Shown one piece after another: positions 1 through 10,524 of a DNA stretch of 64,000 nt (positions are counted from its first letter, which is position 1; every line of letters starts with the position of its first letter). The DNA is from Candidatus Mycoplasma haematohominis (lineage in GTDB: Bacteria; Bacillota_I; Bacilli_A; Mycoplasmatales; Mycoplasmoidaceae), in the NCBI RefSeq assembly GCF_902712995.1, contig NZ_CACTIB010000008.1, forward strand, positions 124,001-188,000. The letters are read 5' to 3'. The position numbers were made by a program, and so were the translations under genes. The notes below the pieces were generated by a model, which worked only from the letters and a program-made list of their open reading frames with translations, had not been told where the DNA came from and made no database searches.

Positions 1-438
1 TCATTTAGTTGGGTATTTTCCATCTTCTGGAATTATGTAGTCTAGAAACCATCCTGTTCCTGAAAAGCATGGATATTTAAGGCTGAAAGTATGATCTCTT
101 ATTCTTTGCATAGTTTCTCTTACTTCTTGAGAAGTTGGTTTTGGTAAATTGGATATGTATTCTTCGTATTTCTCTACTTTTACTGTTGGATGTTCTTTGG
201 ACATAAGATCCAGCCATATTAGATCTTCGTTTTCTGGGGTTATTTTTTCTGTTAGCGCTGGCAGAGGTCTTCCTAGCCCATATTGCCTTAAATCTGCTCT
301 TAATTCTGGATTTGATTCTATGTATCCTCCTTGGTTTTCTGTTCATGCAACGTTGGTTGGGCCAACTATGCTTGCATATGCTACTTCTGTTAAGCCGTGA
401 GCTCTAAGTCAGGATAGTGATGGGTAATATTCAAACAT
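1..438 (-). CDS. DUF31 family putative serine peptidase, N-terminal part (runs off the left edge)
   Basis: 146 codons are visible, starting at an ATG at 438 with an in-frame TAG upstream. The coding continues beyond position 1 because the codon there is TGA (Trp). Near residues 120-146 the reading RDHTFSL, then FSGTGWFLDY and DGKYPTKW, matches the entry to the trypsin-like core of the DUF31 family. That family includes the mycoplasma immunoglobulin protease MIP and many hemoplasma paralogs. The catalytic His and Ser lie outside the window. No clear signal peptide is seen; the first 35 residues are only mildly hydrophobic. Family membership rests on this motif; the substrate is unknown. Confidence 0.72.
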
Positions 439-737
439 TTTTATAAATTTGTTTAGCTACGAGAGGTGATTTTATTTTGAATTTTGTTTAATTGAGTTTT
501 AATTTTTATTTATTGTTTTTAGAGGTTATTTTTTTGCTAATTATTGAAATATATTTGTTGTGAGAAAATTAATCAAAGGGATACGTAATTAAGTATTTAG
601 GGGAGTTATGTTAAAGATTGGTGTAAATATGTATATAGGAGGTGAGTTTTTATATATTTCAAATAGATTATTAGGGCTTAGTATTAGTTAGTTGTTTTTG
701 AGCGCTATATTAATTCTTATAAGTCTAGTTATTGATT
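439..737. other. Divergent intergenic region
   Basis: About 300 bases between the leftward DUF31 gene and the rightward SecDF-like gene. It is very T/A-rich and all frames are closed apart from a roughly 20-codon ORF that begins at an ATG near 630. It must carry both divergent promoters, but I cannot pick a convincing -35/-10 pair. No RNA gene or strong inverted repeat was found. Confidence 0.5.
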
Positions 738-3710
738 ATGTTTAAGTCTTTGAAACTTCCTTCAAGTGTTAATTTAAAAAACCCTTATTTATTTGGAGTA
801 CCTTTAACAGCTTTAACTGGATCTTCTGCTTATTCTATTTACAAGAATGTTGATTTTGTTCCCCATATAGAACATCACTATCTTGCTAGAGTTCAGTTAA
901 CTAAGAATGATGGAGATAGCTCTAGTTCTGATATTCAGGAATTAGCTAAAGAGGATAGAGGTAGATTAATTAATTATTACAAGAGGTATGACTCTAAGTA
1001 TTCAAGTGTTAATACTTCTGATGATTATACAGACGATAAAGCAACTTTTTTCTTGCATGTAAGGGATAAATCTACAGCTCCTAATCTGAATAATCTTTGA
1101 CTTAATAATGTTTCTTTAAATCAGCTTTCTATAGATAGATATGGTTATGAGTATGATGAAAGCGGTAATAAGAAAACAGATTCTAATTCAGCAAAGCTAA
1201 CAAAGTTAGTCGAATGGAAGAATATAGATCTTTCTAATTTTGCCTATAAGACTATTAAGGAAACTACTATTCCTTCTATTTCTTTCAATATAAAAGAAAA
1301 CATTCTTAAAGATCAAGTTTCTATCTTGATGAACGAGGAAGAAGGCAAATATAAGATAGAGGAAAGCGAAAAAGATGCAAGTAATGATTGGTTTGTTTGA
1401 TTAGATAAGGATTTATTAACTCTAAAACTTAATTATGCTCTTCAGACTTATGTTTTTAATCAGAGCGGAGCGCATGTTGAATCTACTGTTAAATCAATTG
1501 TTGGAGAAAGCTCAAGTAGAAATAATGATCAAAGTATCAAGTGAGAGTCTATTCAAAACAATTTGAAGGAGTTGCCAGAGGGATATGAACAGTTTGCTAA
1601 AGACTATATATCTTCTTTTGTAGATACATCTGCTACCAACGGAAAGCCTTCTAATTGATCTACGGTTGTTAATAAAGTTACTTCTACCGATCAATTCATA
1701 AAAACAGATGAATTGAATCAAATTTACAATAGATTTCAAAAGACTAGTAAAGCTATTACTTTATTTAAACCTCATGTAGTAACTAAGATCACTTCAGGGA
1801 AAACAGGTAACTGGAAAGTTGTTTTAGATTTAGAAAAAAAGGAGGAGGAAAAGAAAGAAGAAGAGAAGAAATTAGAGGACGACAAGAAACAAGAAACAAA
1901 GTATGAGGCAAGAGATATTAAGAAACTAGAAACCAGCACTACAAACGATGAAAAAGAAAAAAACAAGATTAATTTAATTTTTGATGTGTCAACTGACACA
2001 ACTGTTAAATTTGATGAGTTATTTAATAGAGTAAGTAAATATAGCGTTAAGAACTTTAAGTTTGACGATACTGTAAAAACAGTTTCAGCTGTTTATTCAG
2101 CTAGTGATTCAGATAGAGCAAAAGAAGCTTTAAGAATACTTGATATTCAACATGAGAATGAGTATGGAATTTATAAACAAGAAAAGTGATTGCCTAGCAT
2201 ATTGTCAGTTGTTTTTTTATTAGGAATAATTGCATATTTAACTACTTCATTTAAAAAACCAGGAGCTATTTTTTCTGCTGGAGTAGTTGTGTCAGCAGTT
2301 AATGTTGCTGGAGTATTTTTTGCTTTAGGTTCTAAGTTATCTTTGGTAGGTCTATTTGCTTCTTTTATAGGTGTTTTTTATGCACTTTTCTTGAGTTTGT
2401 TTGCTCTTAGTTTCCTTAAGAAAATCTTTTCTATTGAGTTTTTAGATAGGTCTAATGTTTGGGTTGTGTTTAAGAGAGGAATTGTTACTGCTACTGATGT
2501 ATCTTTACCTCTGTTTGTGTTTTCTACTTTTATTGCTTTCTTAGCTCCTTTGCATTTAAGAGAGTTTGGTATTGTTCTTTCTTTATTTGTACTTATTTCT
2601 TACTTATGTGTATCAGTTATGAGTTGCTTGATGGCATTGAAATATGCAAATTCTAAGTTCGCTTCTATTGCTGATAAATATCAATCTGAAGAAGTTAGCT
2701 CAGATGTTTTATTGAGAGTATGTAATAGAGGTTTTGGTAATTGTAAGTTACTTACAGGTATTGGTAGTTCTTTAGCTGTAGTTCTATTGGTGGCTACTGT
2801 TCTTTTCTTTACAGTTGGATTTAATTCTTTCTCATTCTTAAAAGATAATTCTTTAATTACTTTTGATTTAGGTAGTTGATCTTTAGGGTCAGGAAAAACT
2901 TTGTCTGATTCTCAAAGTAAACTTTCTGATTCTGCAATAGCTCAACAATTACAAAGTTATCAACAGTTTGGAATTGGTTCAGGAACTACAAAGAGTTTCT
3001 TGATTCATGGATCTAATTGAGCTGGACTTAAAAATTTATTGAGTAGTAATTTAGCTGCAGGAACTTACTATATGCAATCTACAGATATGTTTAGTGATAT
3101 ACAGACTACAAAAGATTTATTTAAGGCTGTTGGATTTGCTGGAGCTTTAATTGCAATCTATCTATTTATTAGATTTGGTTTTAAAAACACTCTTATTTTC
3201 TTGTTGAATAATCTAATTTCATTTGCTTTATTTGTGTCTCTATTGCTTGTTACAAGAATAGTTGTGAGTTCTTCTATCTTCTTAGTTGTTTGTTCTTTCT
3301 TTGCTATTTCAACTATTTATCATGTGTTGTTGTTTAGTCTGGATAGTCATACTAAATCTACTTGATACTTACCTCTATTAGTAGATATTAGAAATATTCT
3401 TTATACAAAGATGAGATTCTCAATTTTGTGATTTATTTGTTGTCTTTCTTTAAGTGCTTTAGCTGGTTTTTGAATGATTTCAATATATGTAGGTCTTTCT
3501 GTTGTTATCGTTCACTTGTTAGTTACTTTCGTTTATTTCTTTTTGTCAGATAGATTTGAATTTATTAGAGATAGATATATGTGGAAAAGAGAATCTCTGA
3601 ATACTGTTGTTTCATATGACAATACTGGTGCAGCTAGATTATCTGAGGAGGAAGAATCTCTTGATCCTTATGATGAGGAGATAATCTTAGGAGTTAATAA
3701 GAGTTGTTAG
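738..3710 (+). CDS. secDF: SecDF-like protein translocase membrane protein
   Basis: 990 residues after reading TGA as Trp. The probable start is the ATG at 738; a TTG lies six bases upstream. Residues about 17-35 are hydrophobic, followed by a roughly 430-residue hydrophilic domain with a Lys/Glu-rich stretch near 370-410. A first membrane block (about 485-640) contains FKKPGAIFSAGVVVSAV, like the SecD RxPG helix region. A second block (about 795-960) is SecF-like. The order TM, large domain, TM block, domain, TM block is that of SecD-SecF fusions, and the length fits the mycoplasma SecDF homologs (around 970 residues). SecDF uses the proton gradient to pull exported proteins from SecYEG. Sequence conservation is weak, so the assignment rests mostly on architecture. 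The next gene starts six bases downstream. Confidence 0.6.
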
Positions 3711-3716
3711 TTTTTA

Positions 3717-6700
3717 ATGCGTATAGATAAAAGCCATTTAAGTTTTCCTGTATCTGGTTATTCAGTTTTTTTGATTGATAAGGATCAGTATAGGGTAGTA
3801 AAGGTAAATGATGATTTGTTGTCAAGTGAATATATAGAGGAAGAACATTTTTTAGATTCTGGAAGTTATTCTGTAGATTTAAAAACTCTTAGTCTTGCTG
3901 TAAATGGTGAACTAAGGCAGGATGTTGTTTGGTTTCAGGTAATTGAAGATAAGGCAGATAAATATGAGGTTAAGAGAAGAGCTATTGGATTTATTGATTA
4001 TGTTCTGAGTATTCTTACACTTGGTATATACGGTTTAATACTTCTTAAAAGAAGCAATAATTTCAATTTTGAAACTACTTCTAATTTACAGGATGCGCAA
4101 GAGAAGTGTTGCAGGTTATCTCTTATAGAGGATGTAGTTGGGGTTTCTGATTTATTTGAAGATAGTTCAGAAGTATCAGTTGCTAAGAATTTAAGAGATG
4201 ATTATGATGGTTTTTCTAGTATTCAGCAGAAGATAAGTGAATTAGAGGGTAGACAGAAGAGATTAGGTTCTGAAGAGGAAGTAGAAGTATTTGTTGAACT
4301 TAAAGATGAATTTGGCGATATTCAAGAAATTAAAGATCAGGTTAATGAATATAGAAATATTAGAAATTCACTTGGATCTAGTCAGAGTATTGAGGATGCT
4401 ATTAGGTTAAAGAGAAATTATGGTGGTTTTGAAGTTGTTGAGAGAAAGATTAGTGATTTAGAGAACAAGAAGAATGAGCTCTTAATGCAGAGAGCTAAGT
4501 TAAATCTTGATGAAGAGTTTGATGTTGCTTTATCTTTAATTAGAAAATATGGAAATTTTTCAAGTATTAATTCTAGGCTAGAGAGAAGCGATTTAGGTGC
4601 GCCAGTTGGTGGATTAGAGGAAAATAGTGAATATAGAAGATTAAGAGATGTTTTTAATAAATTTGGTTCTGATGAAGAAATACAAGAGGCAATAGAGTTT
4701 AGAAGGAGACATGGTAGTTTTGAGAAGATAGAGAATGAAATAAATGATTTGAAGAAAAACAATTTTGAGTTATCTAATCAAGCTCAGAAGTTGTTGGGAT
4801 CAGATGAATTTGAACAAGTTATAGAACTTAGAGATACCTATGGTAGTTGAAAGAAATTAAAAGAGAGAGTAAATGATTTAGAGGGAGATAGCCAACTTTG
4901 ACAGCAAGTAGAACATAAATGAGATTCTTTAGATGAGTTGAATGATTGGACTCTTATAAAGAATAAGTTTAGAAATGCACAAGCTTTAGAAGAACAAATT
5001 AGAGAGTTAGAAAACTATAAATCCCTAATATCTCTTGGGGATTTAGGAGAAGTTAATAGTCTTAGAAATGAATTTGGTAGTTTTGAACAAATAAGAAGCA
5101 AAATACATTCTTTAAGTGTACTTAAGGAAGAGCTAACTAATAAGTTAGCAGTTATAGGAAATCAAGATGAGATTCAAAGAGCTATTGAACTGAAACAACA
5201 GCACGGCTCTTTCAATACCATACTTGAGAAATTAGAGGGAGTTCAAGAGTTACAGAAATTAAGGTTGGAGAATCAACAATTTAGAGATAAGGATGAAGAG
5301 ATAAAAAAACAGATAACAGATCTTCAAGTTAGAAATTCTCAGTTAGATGCAAACAATAGACAACTATTAGGTCAAGAAGACTTTGATAGTGTAGTAGCTC
5401 TTAGAAATTCTTATGGTAATTGAAATAAATTGAAGGAAGAGATTAGTTCTTTATCAGAGAAAAATAGATGATTTGAAGAGAAGCAAAGACAATTGGGTTC
5501 AGACAAGGATTTAGAGGAAGCAGCAGAATTAAAAGAAAGATTTGGTAGTTTCCAGAAAATTCAAGATGATTTAGAAGGAGTTGATTCTTTGAAGAATGAG
5601 TTTGGTAATTTTGAACAAATAAGAAACAAGATTCATTATTTAGATTCAGATACTAAATCTTTAAGAGAGCAGCTGACAGTTATAGGAAATCAAGATGAGA
5701 TTCAAAGAGCCATTGAGTTGAAACAGCAACATGGTTCATTCGAAACTATGTCTAATAAATTACAGAAGATTCAGGATTTAGAACAACTAAGACTGGAGAA
5801 TAATCAACTTAGAGAGAAGAATCAGGAATTAGAAGAATGAGTTCCTATAAGAAATAGATATGGATCAGCAGGAGTTGTTGTGGATGAGATTAGAGAACTA
5901 GAGAACTATAAATCTTCAATATCATTTGGGGATTTAGAAAAAGTTAACAGTCTAAGGAATGAGTTTGGTGGCTTTGATCAGATAAGAAACAAGTTAAACA
6001 GTTTAGAAGTTGAATCTAATAATTTAAGCAGACAATTGATTTCTATTGGAAATCAGGATGAAATCGCTGCTGCTGTTCAATTGAAACAACAGTATGGATC
6101 GTTCCATAATATGTCTGAGAAATTACAAGGAATTAATGAATTAGAGCATTTGAGGTTAGAGAATAAGGAATTAAGAGACAAAGATAAGCAGTGAGAGAAT
6201 TTAGCTAATAACAAAACTTTAGAGCAAGTTTTAAAAATGAGACTTGAACAAGAGAATGAAAATAAAACTGCTAAAGGTAAAGATTTAGAGTTGGAAATAG
6301 AGAATGTATTGGCTGATTTAAGTAATAATGGAGCTGTAGATATTTTGTGAGAGGCTCAACATTATATACCTAATACAAAAGAGAAAGCTGATTTTTTAAT
6401 TGAATTTAAAGGTAATAAAGGCAATACTTTTAGGGTAGTAGTAGAGAGCAAGAGAAAAGAAGAAGTTGATTCTCTTCAGGAGTTATCTGGTGTAGATTCT
6501 CAGATAACTCCTGAGGATTGAAAGAAGTGAATGAATCAATTGTGTAGTTATTACACAAAAGCAGAGAAATCCATACAACTTGGTCTACTTGTAACTAACG
6601 CTCATGAAGTAGAAAAAATTGGGTTTAGAAAAATAGGTTTTAAAGATCTGGATAGTAAATATTCAAGTCAAGATATGAATTTATTGTTGGTTCACATTTC

Positions 6701-7070
6701 AGTATTTAAACAATTGATAACTCTTATTAGGGTGTTGAACAATGTATATGAGCCTGATGTTGAATGAACTTTCGAAAAACAAGAGGCATTCTATAGCGAT
6801 CCTGATATGAGAAAAAGTTATGAGAAGTTGATTGCTTTCTTCAAGCATTGCAATAAGAATTTCAATTCTGCTGTTAATGCTTCTAAAGAGTGTTCTAAAA
6901 AAGCTTCAAGTGTTGAGAAAAACCTTAAAAAATATCTTGAATATTTTGATGAGGTACAGAAAGACTTTGAAAAGGTACTTGATAATGCAGAATATTACAT
7001 GGATAAACCTTTGTTAGAAGGAACTGTTCCTCTAGAAGAGGAAATGATAGTTGGGGAAGATGAAGAATAG
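3717..7070 (+). CDS. Membrane-anchored coiled-coil protein with C-terminal DUF2130 (PD-(D/E)XK-like) domain
   Basis: 1117 residues, read through many TGA Trp codons, starting six bases after the SecDF-like gene. Residues 1-88 form a small soluble domain. Residues about 90-110 (FIDYVLSILTLGIYGLILL) look like a membrane segment. About 130-820 is a Glu/Lys/Gln-rich coiled coil made of repeats with a [HY]GSF-type motif. About 850-1100 matches DUF2130: KADFLIEF, then VVVESKR (the D...ExK of a PD-(D/E)XK fold), then WKKWMNQL, SIQLGLLVTNAHEVE and HISVFKQLITLIRVL, ending in a helical tail. Bacterial DUF2130 proteins also have a coiled coil before this domain. Function is unknown; a nuclease-like activity is only suggested by the fold. 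No signal peptide is seen. Confidence 0.72.
4984..6194 (+). repeat. Three ~95-residue internal repeats in the coiled-coil protein
   Basis: Copies lie at about 4984-5320, 5565-5835 and 5880-6194. Each reads roughly L-N-E-F-G-x-F-[ED]-Q-I-R, then I-G-N-Q-D-E-I, then K-Q-Q-[HY]-G-S-F, then LRLEN. At DNA level a 32-base stretch is identical at 5151-5182 and 5679-5710, 528 bases apart, so the first two units are recent or homogenised copies. Shorter relatives of the GSF motif occur upstream from about 4200. Confidence 0.8.
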
Positions 7071-7239
7071 TTTGTTTCATTTATAGGAAGCGTTATTAAA
7101 TCTAAAGATTTTGTCTGAATTCTTAAAAAATTGAAGAATGAACCTTGTTCTTCTTTAGCTATTCTTTCAGAAGTTAGAGTATTTTTATTAATTAGAAATT
7201 ATGAGTTTATGTTTATATTGTCTATCTTAGGTTTTTATT

Positions 7240-7890
7240 TTGGATTTAACTAGTTTTTCAATTAATTTCACGGCTTTATTTATAGGTACTGTTTCAACTA
7301 CCTGAGCCTTGACAGATAGTACTGATGGGCATGCAATTAGAGTTTGAGATCAGTTTGGAGAGCACTTAAGAAAAATTGAAGATTTAAATGAGAAAGGTGT
7401 TTGGGATAAGTGAGTTGAAAGATGGGTTTATTTGGTTGTTTCTTCATTTAGTCAACCTAATAAAAAAATAGAAACAGATTATTGAAAAGAAAAAGTTCTT
7501 GAACAAGATATATGGAAAAAGTTTTTAGACGAAAAAAGTGGTAAGAAAACTTCTTCTGCAGCTGATGATAAAGAGAGAGTAGCGGAAGCTCAAAAAGATG
7601 AATATAAAACTACTTTGAAACCAGCAATTAAAAGATTGCAAGATGAATGTAAGTGAGCTTACGGAAGATATATAAATAAGGATGTTACTTGGGAAAAGTC
7701 TTGATTAAATTCATGATCCATAAGAACGAAAGGCGGGGAAAATAAAAGTGAGAATTATAAATATTGAAAAGATGTGTTCATAGGCTGTTCTGACAAAGGA
7801 GATAATAATTCTGCTCCTTTTTATTGATTATCAAGCAGTTCTATTCATTTGTATGAAAAGAATGATAAAACTGCACAGAATAAAAGTTAG
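7240..7890 (+). CDS. Lineage-specific protein, paralog 1 of a tandem pair
   Basis: 216 residues. The start is a TTG at 7240, chosen because from there the N-terminus aligns without gaps to the downstream paralog: both have a Gly-Thr at residues 16-17 after a hydrophobic run. Residues 5-22 are hydrophobic and could be an uncleaved signal anchor. Shared motifs follow: RVWDQF near residue 30, ETDYWK near 80, LQDECKWAYGRYIN near 135, and NYKYWKDVFIGCS near 175. No known domain is recognised. Small N-anchored, Trp-rich paralogs of this type are typical of hemotropic mycoplasmas and are presumed surface-exposed. Codon and base use resemble the neighbours. Confidence 0.7.
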
Positions 7891-8030
7891 ACCGCTTTAA
7901 AAAACAGATAATTGTTAAACCAATCAATTTAGCTTTAGTATTTAATTTTTTTAATTCTTAACTTATTTTTTTGATTGTCTTTTTATAAAAAACAAAAAAG
8001 CACACATCACTATATATAAATAGTTTTCTT

Positions 8031-8687
8031 ATGACAACAATAAATATAGCTGTAAATGCTGTTTCTTTGATTACTGGAACTGCTGCAATAACTTATGTTG
8101 CTACTGGGGAAAGTCTAGATTGAACAGCTGTAAGAGTTTGAGATCAATTCTATAAAAATTTGTTGTCAATAGAAGATTTAGAGACTAACGATGAGAATTG
8201 AGTTCTTTGAGCGGAAAGATGAGTTTCTTTGGTTCACAATACATATGACTCTACTAATACTACTATAGAATTGAAACTTAAAACTGATTATTGAAAGAAT
8301 CAAGTTATTAAGGCTGATAGCAATAATAAATTAAAAGAGGGGTCAAGAAGTACGTTAGAAAATAAAAAAACTTGAGCTAAAGATACAGCACAAAGAAAAG
8401 AATTATTGGAATCAGTAAAGAAATTACAAGATGAATGTAAATGGGCTTATGGTAGATATATAAACAGATCTATTAATTGAGACAGATCTTGATTTAAGTC
8501 TTTATCTAGAAGAGCAACTGGAGAAGATAAGAAAGATACTGATGAAGAAAACTATAAATATTGAAGTGATGTTTATTTAGCTTGTTCTAAGAGTGGAAGT
8601 GTTAGTGAATTACCTATTGCTTGGTTGACAGAAAAAAATATTGAACTATATAAACAACATTATGTTCCTGAACAAAAAACTGAATAG
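8031..8687 (+). CDS. Lineage-specific protein, paralog 2 of a tandem pair
   Basis: 218 residues from an ATG at 8031. It is collinear with the gene before it: a hydrophobic N-terminus (residues 4-24), RVWDQF near 33, KTDYWK near 85, LQDECKWAYGRYIN near 140, and YKYWSDVYLACS near 182. The motif order and spacing show tandem duplication followed by divergence. No enzyme motif is visible. The conserved single Cys in (I/A)CS could be functionally important but is not part of a lipobox, so it is not an N-terminal lipoprotein signal. It ends 37 bases before the convergent ldh gene. Confidence 0.72.
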
Positions 8688-8724
8688 ATTTTTTTGCAAT
8701 ATATAAATGATCGTTAATTAAAAA

Positions 8725-9654
8725 CTATACAGCTTGCTTGTTGATGTCAGAAACGATTTTATAGGAGTTATTTAATTTCTCTTTTTCAATATCATTTATT
8801 GGAATTTCAACAACTCTTTCAATACCTGACTTACCCAACACACAAGGAACGCCCAATACAACATCTTTCAATCCGTATTCTCCATCTAAATAAGAACCGC
8901 AAACCATAATTTCTTTTTCATCTCTAGAAACAACACTTAACAATTTAGCCATTGCAGCACCAATACCGTAGAAGGTAGCTCTTTTTCTGTTGATAATTTC
9001 ATAAGCTTTTCTTGCGACTGCTTTCTCAAGGATCTCTGAATAGTTTTCTTTTGTATATTGAGAACCTAACTGAGAAATGTGTTTTTGTCCTACTTGGATA
9101 GTTGAATATGTTGTTACAGATGAATCACCATGTTCCCCTATTACGTAAGCACCTTCTACGCTTGAAGTGGCCACTCCCATGTCTTTTGAAATAGCTAATC
9201 TAAGTCTTGCTGTATCTAATACAGTTCCTGAACCAATTACTTTAGATTTACTGAATCCTGTAGCTTTTAGATAGGCGTAGGTCAAAACATCAACTGGGTT
9301 AGCACATATAAATGTAATTCCTGTGAATCCGGAAGCTTTAATTTTTTCAGCGATTTCTTTAATAATTCTTACATTATCTTGAACCATTTGAAGTCTTGTC
9401 TCTTCTGGTTTTTGTGGTCTACCAGCAGCAATCATTATGTAATCTACGTCTTTAAGATTGTTGTAATCTGTAGCGTAGATTTTGAACTCCCTTGGAACGG
9501 ATGCAATAGCATCTTCTAGGTCTAGAACGTTTCCGTCTCTTCCTGCTTCAAAAATATCTATGATTCCGTATTCACTTGCTAATCCCTGATTGATGGCAGA
9601 ATAAAGGAATGAAGTCCCTACTGCACCTGAACCAATTAATACTACTTTGGGCAT
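8725..9654 (-). CDS. ldh: L-lactate dehydrogenase
   Basis: 309 residues. The Rossmann motif GSGAVGTSFLYS lies at residues 8-19, with Asp in IIDIFEAG for NAD binding. AGRPQKPEETR carries the Gln that favours lactate over malate, and the mobile-loop Arg. DTARLRLA and GEHGDSS supply the substrate Arg and catalytic His. It reduces pyruvate to L-lactate and regenerates NAD+, which fits an organism living on glycolysis. Start is the ATG at 9654; no ribosome binding site is obvious. It is convergent with the lineage-specific paralog. Confidence 0.95.
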   Translation of the reverse strand: MPKVVLIGSGAVGTSFLYSAINQGLASEYGIIDIFEAGRDGNVLDLEDAIASVPREFKIYATDYNNLKDVDYIMIAAGRPQKPEETRLQMVQDNVRIIKEIAEKIKASGFTGITFICANPVDVLTYAYLKATGFSKSKVIGSGTVLDTARLRLAISKDMGVATSSVEGAYVIGEHGDSSVTTYSTIQVGQKHISQLGSQYTKENYSEILEKAVARKAYEIINRKRATFYGIGAAMAKLLSVVSRDEKEIMVCGSYLDGEYGLKDVVLGVPCVLGKSGIERVVEIPINDIEKEKLNNSYKIVSDINKQAV

Positions 9655-9730
9655 GTCGTCTGACTTTAGGATACTACAAAATTATATATCATTATTTGAC
9701 GCAATAACATTATCTTTGACTACTATATCT

Positions 9731-9807
9731 GGCGGTTATGGTGAAGTGGTTAACACTCCTGATTGTGGTCCAGGCATGCGTGGGTTCGAATCCCACTAAT
9801 CGCCCCA
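9731..9807 (+). tRNA. tRNA-His (GTG)
   Basis: A 77-base cloverleaf including an encoded CCA. The anticodon loop reads TT-GTG-GT. The extra 5' G (G-1) faces C73, the identity element of histidine tRNA, and the following seven acceptor pairs fit with one G-U. The T-arm GGGTTCGAATCCC is canonical. There is one A-C mismatch at the base of the anticodon loop. Confidence 0.93.
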
Positions 9808-9825
9808 TTTTTATTTGTTAAATAA

Positions 9826-10524
9826 ATGCGTATACATGATTCATTTACTGATAATGAAATCTCTTTAGAGGAAGAAGAACAGAAGAAAAAGAGGCTTTTT
9901 AATAGAGGAGTTAAGCTTTCTTGAGCTTTATTTTTTCTGACTTTTGTTTTTTTTGTTTCTTGAATAACTGGTCATCCGAGAGAGCGTCTACTTGTTTCCA
10001 ATACTAATTTTTTTTCTGAGGTTTTCTTTTTTTTGAATCCTCATTTATTTAGGAAAGTTTTTTTAGAAGGTCATGGACTTGTTTGATTGCAAGGAGCAGT
10101 TAGCATGGGCGCATTTGTTTTTTTGCTTTGTTATATAGTCTCTCTTATTTCTTTTGCTTTGATTATTGCTTGTGCTACTTGGTTATTCGTTATTTCTTAT
10201 TACACATCTATCAAGCCTTTTCATTACATCTCTTGTCTGTCGGTGTTTCCGATAATAGGTTGATTACTTATTAATTGGTTCATATTTAAATTAGCTGTTT
10301 ATCAATTTCAACGAAAAAGAAAGAAGACTTCTAAATTTGATGATGATTTTTTGCCGGAAGAGTTTGAGAGTGACGAGGCTTTGGAAGAATTGAGTCCAGA
10401 TAAGTTAGCTACTAGACCGATTACTGTTCCTTTCGGTAAGAGGAATTATGATTTGTATTTCAAGAAAGGTACTAGGGATTATTTGCAGGAGTTTTATGAT
10501 AAGTTAACTTCTTATATTTCTTAA
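9826..10524 (+). CDS. Predicted multi-pass membrane protein of unknown function
   Basis: 232 residues from the ATG at 9826, which lies 19 bases after tRNA-His. The first 30 residues are charged (a Glu/Lys cluster). Membrane segments lie at about 33-49, 92-125 (probably two helices) and 135-157, followed by a basic QRKRKK stretch and an acidic then mixed tail of about 70 residues. The positive-inside rule puts the C-terminus in the cytoplasm. I do not recognise a family. Its 3' end overlaps the 3' end of the convergent pseudouridine synthase by 21 bases. Confidence 0.75.

Noticed and set aside
1772..1999. Leftward ORF (75 codons) opposite the Lys/Glu-rich part of the SecDF-like gene
   Set aside because: Ser/Phe-rich shadow of the AAG/GAA-rich strand; no start signal or family
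9696..9726. Promoter TTGACG...TACTAT before tRNA-His
   Set aside because: 19-base spacer and -10 only four bases from the tRNA 5' end; not convincing
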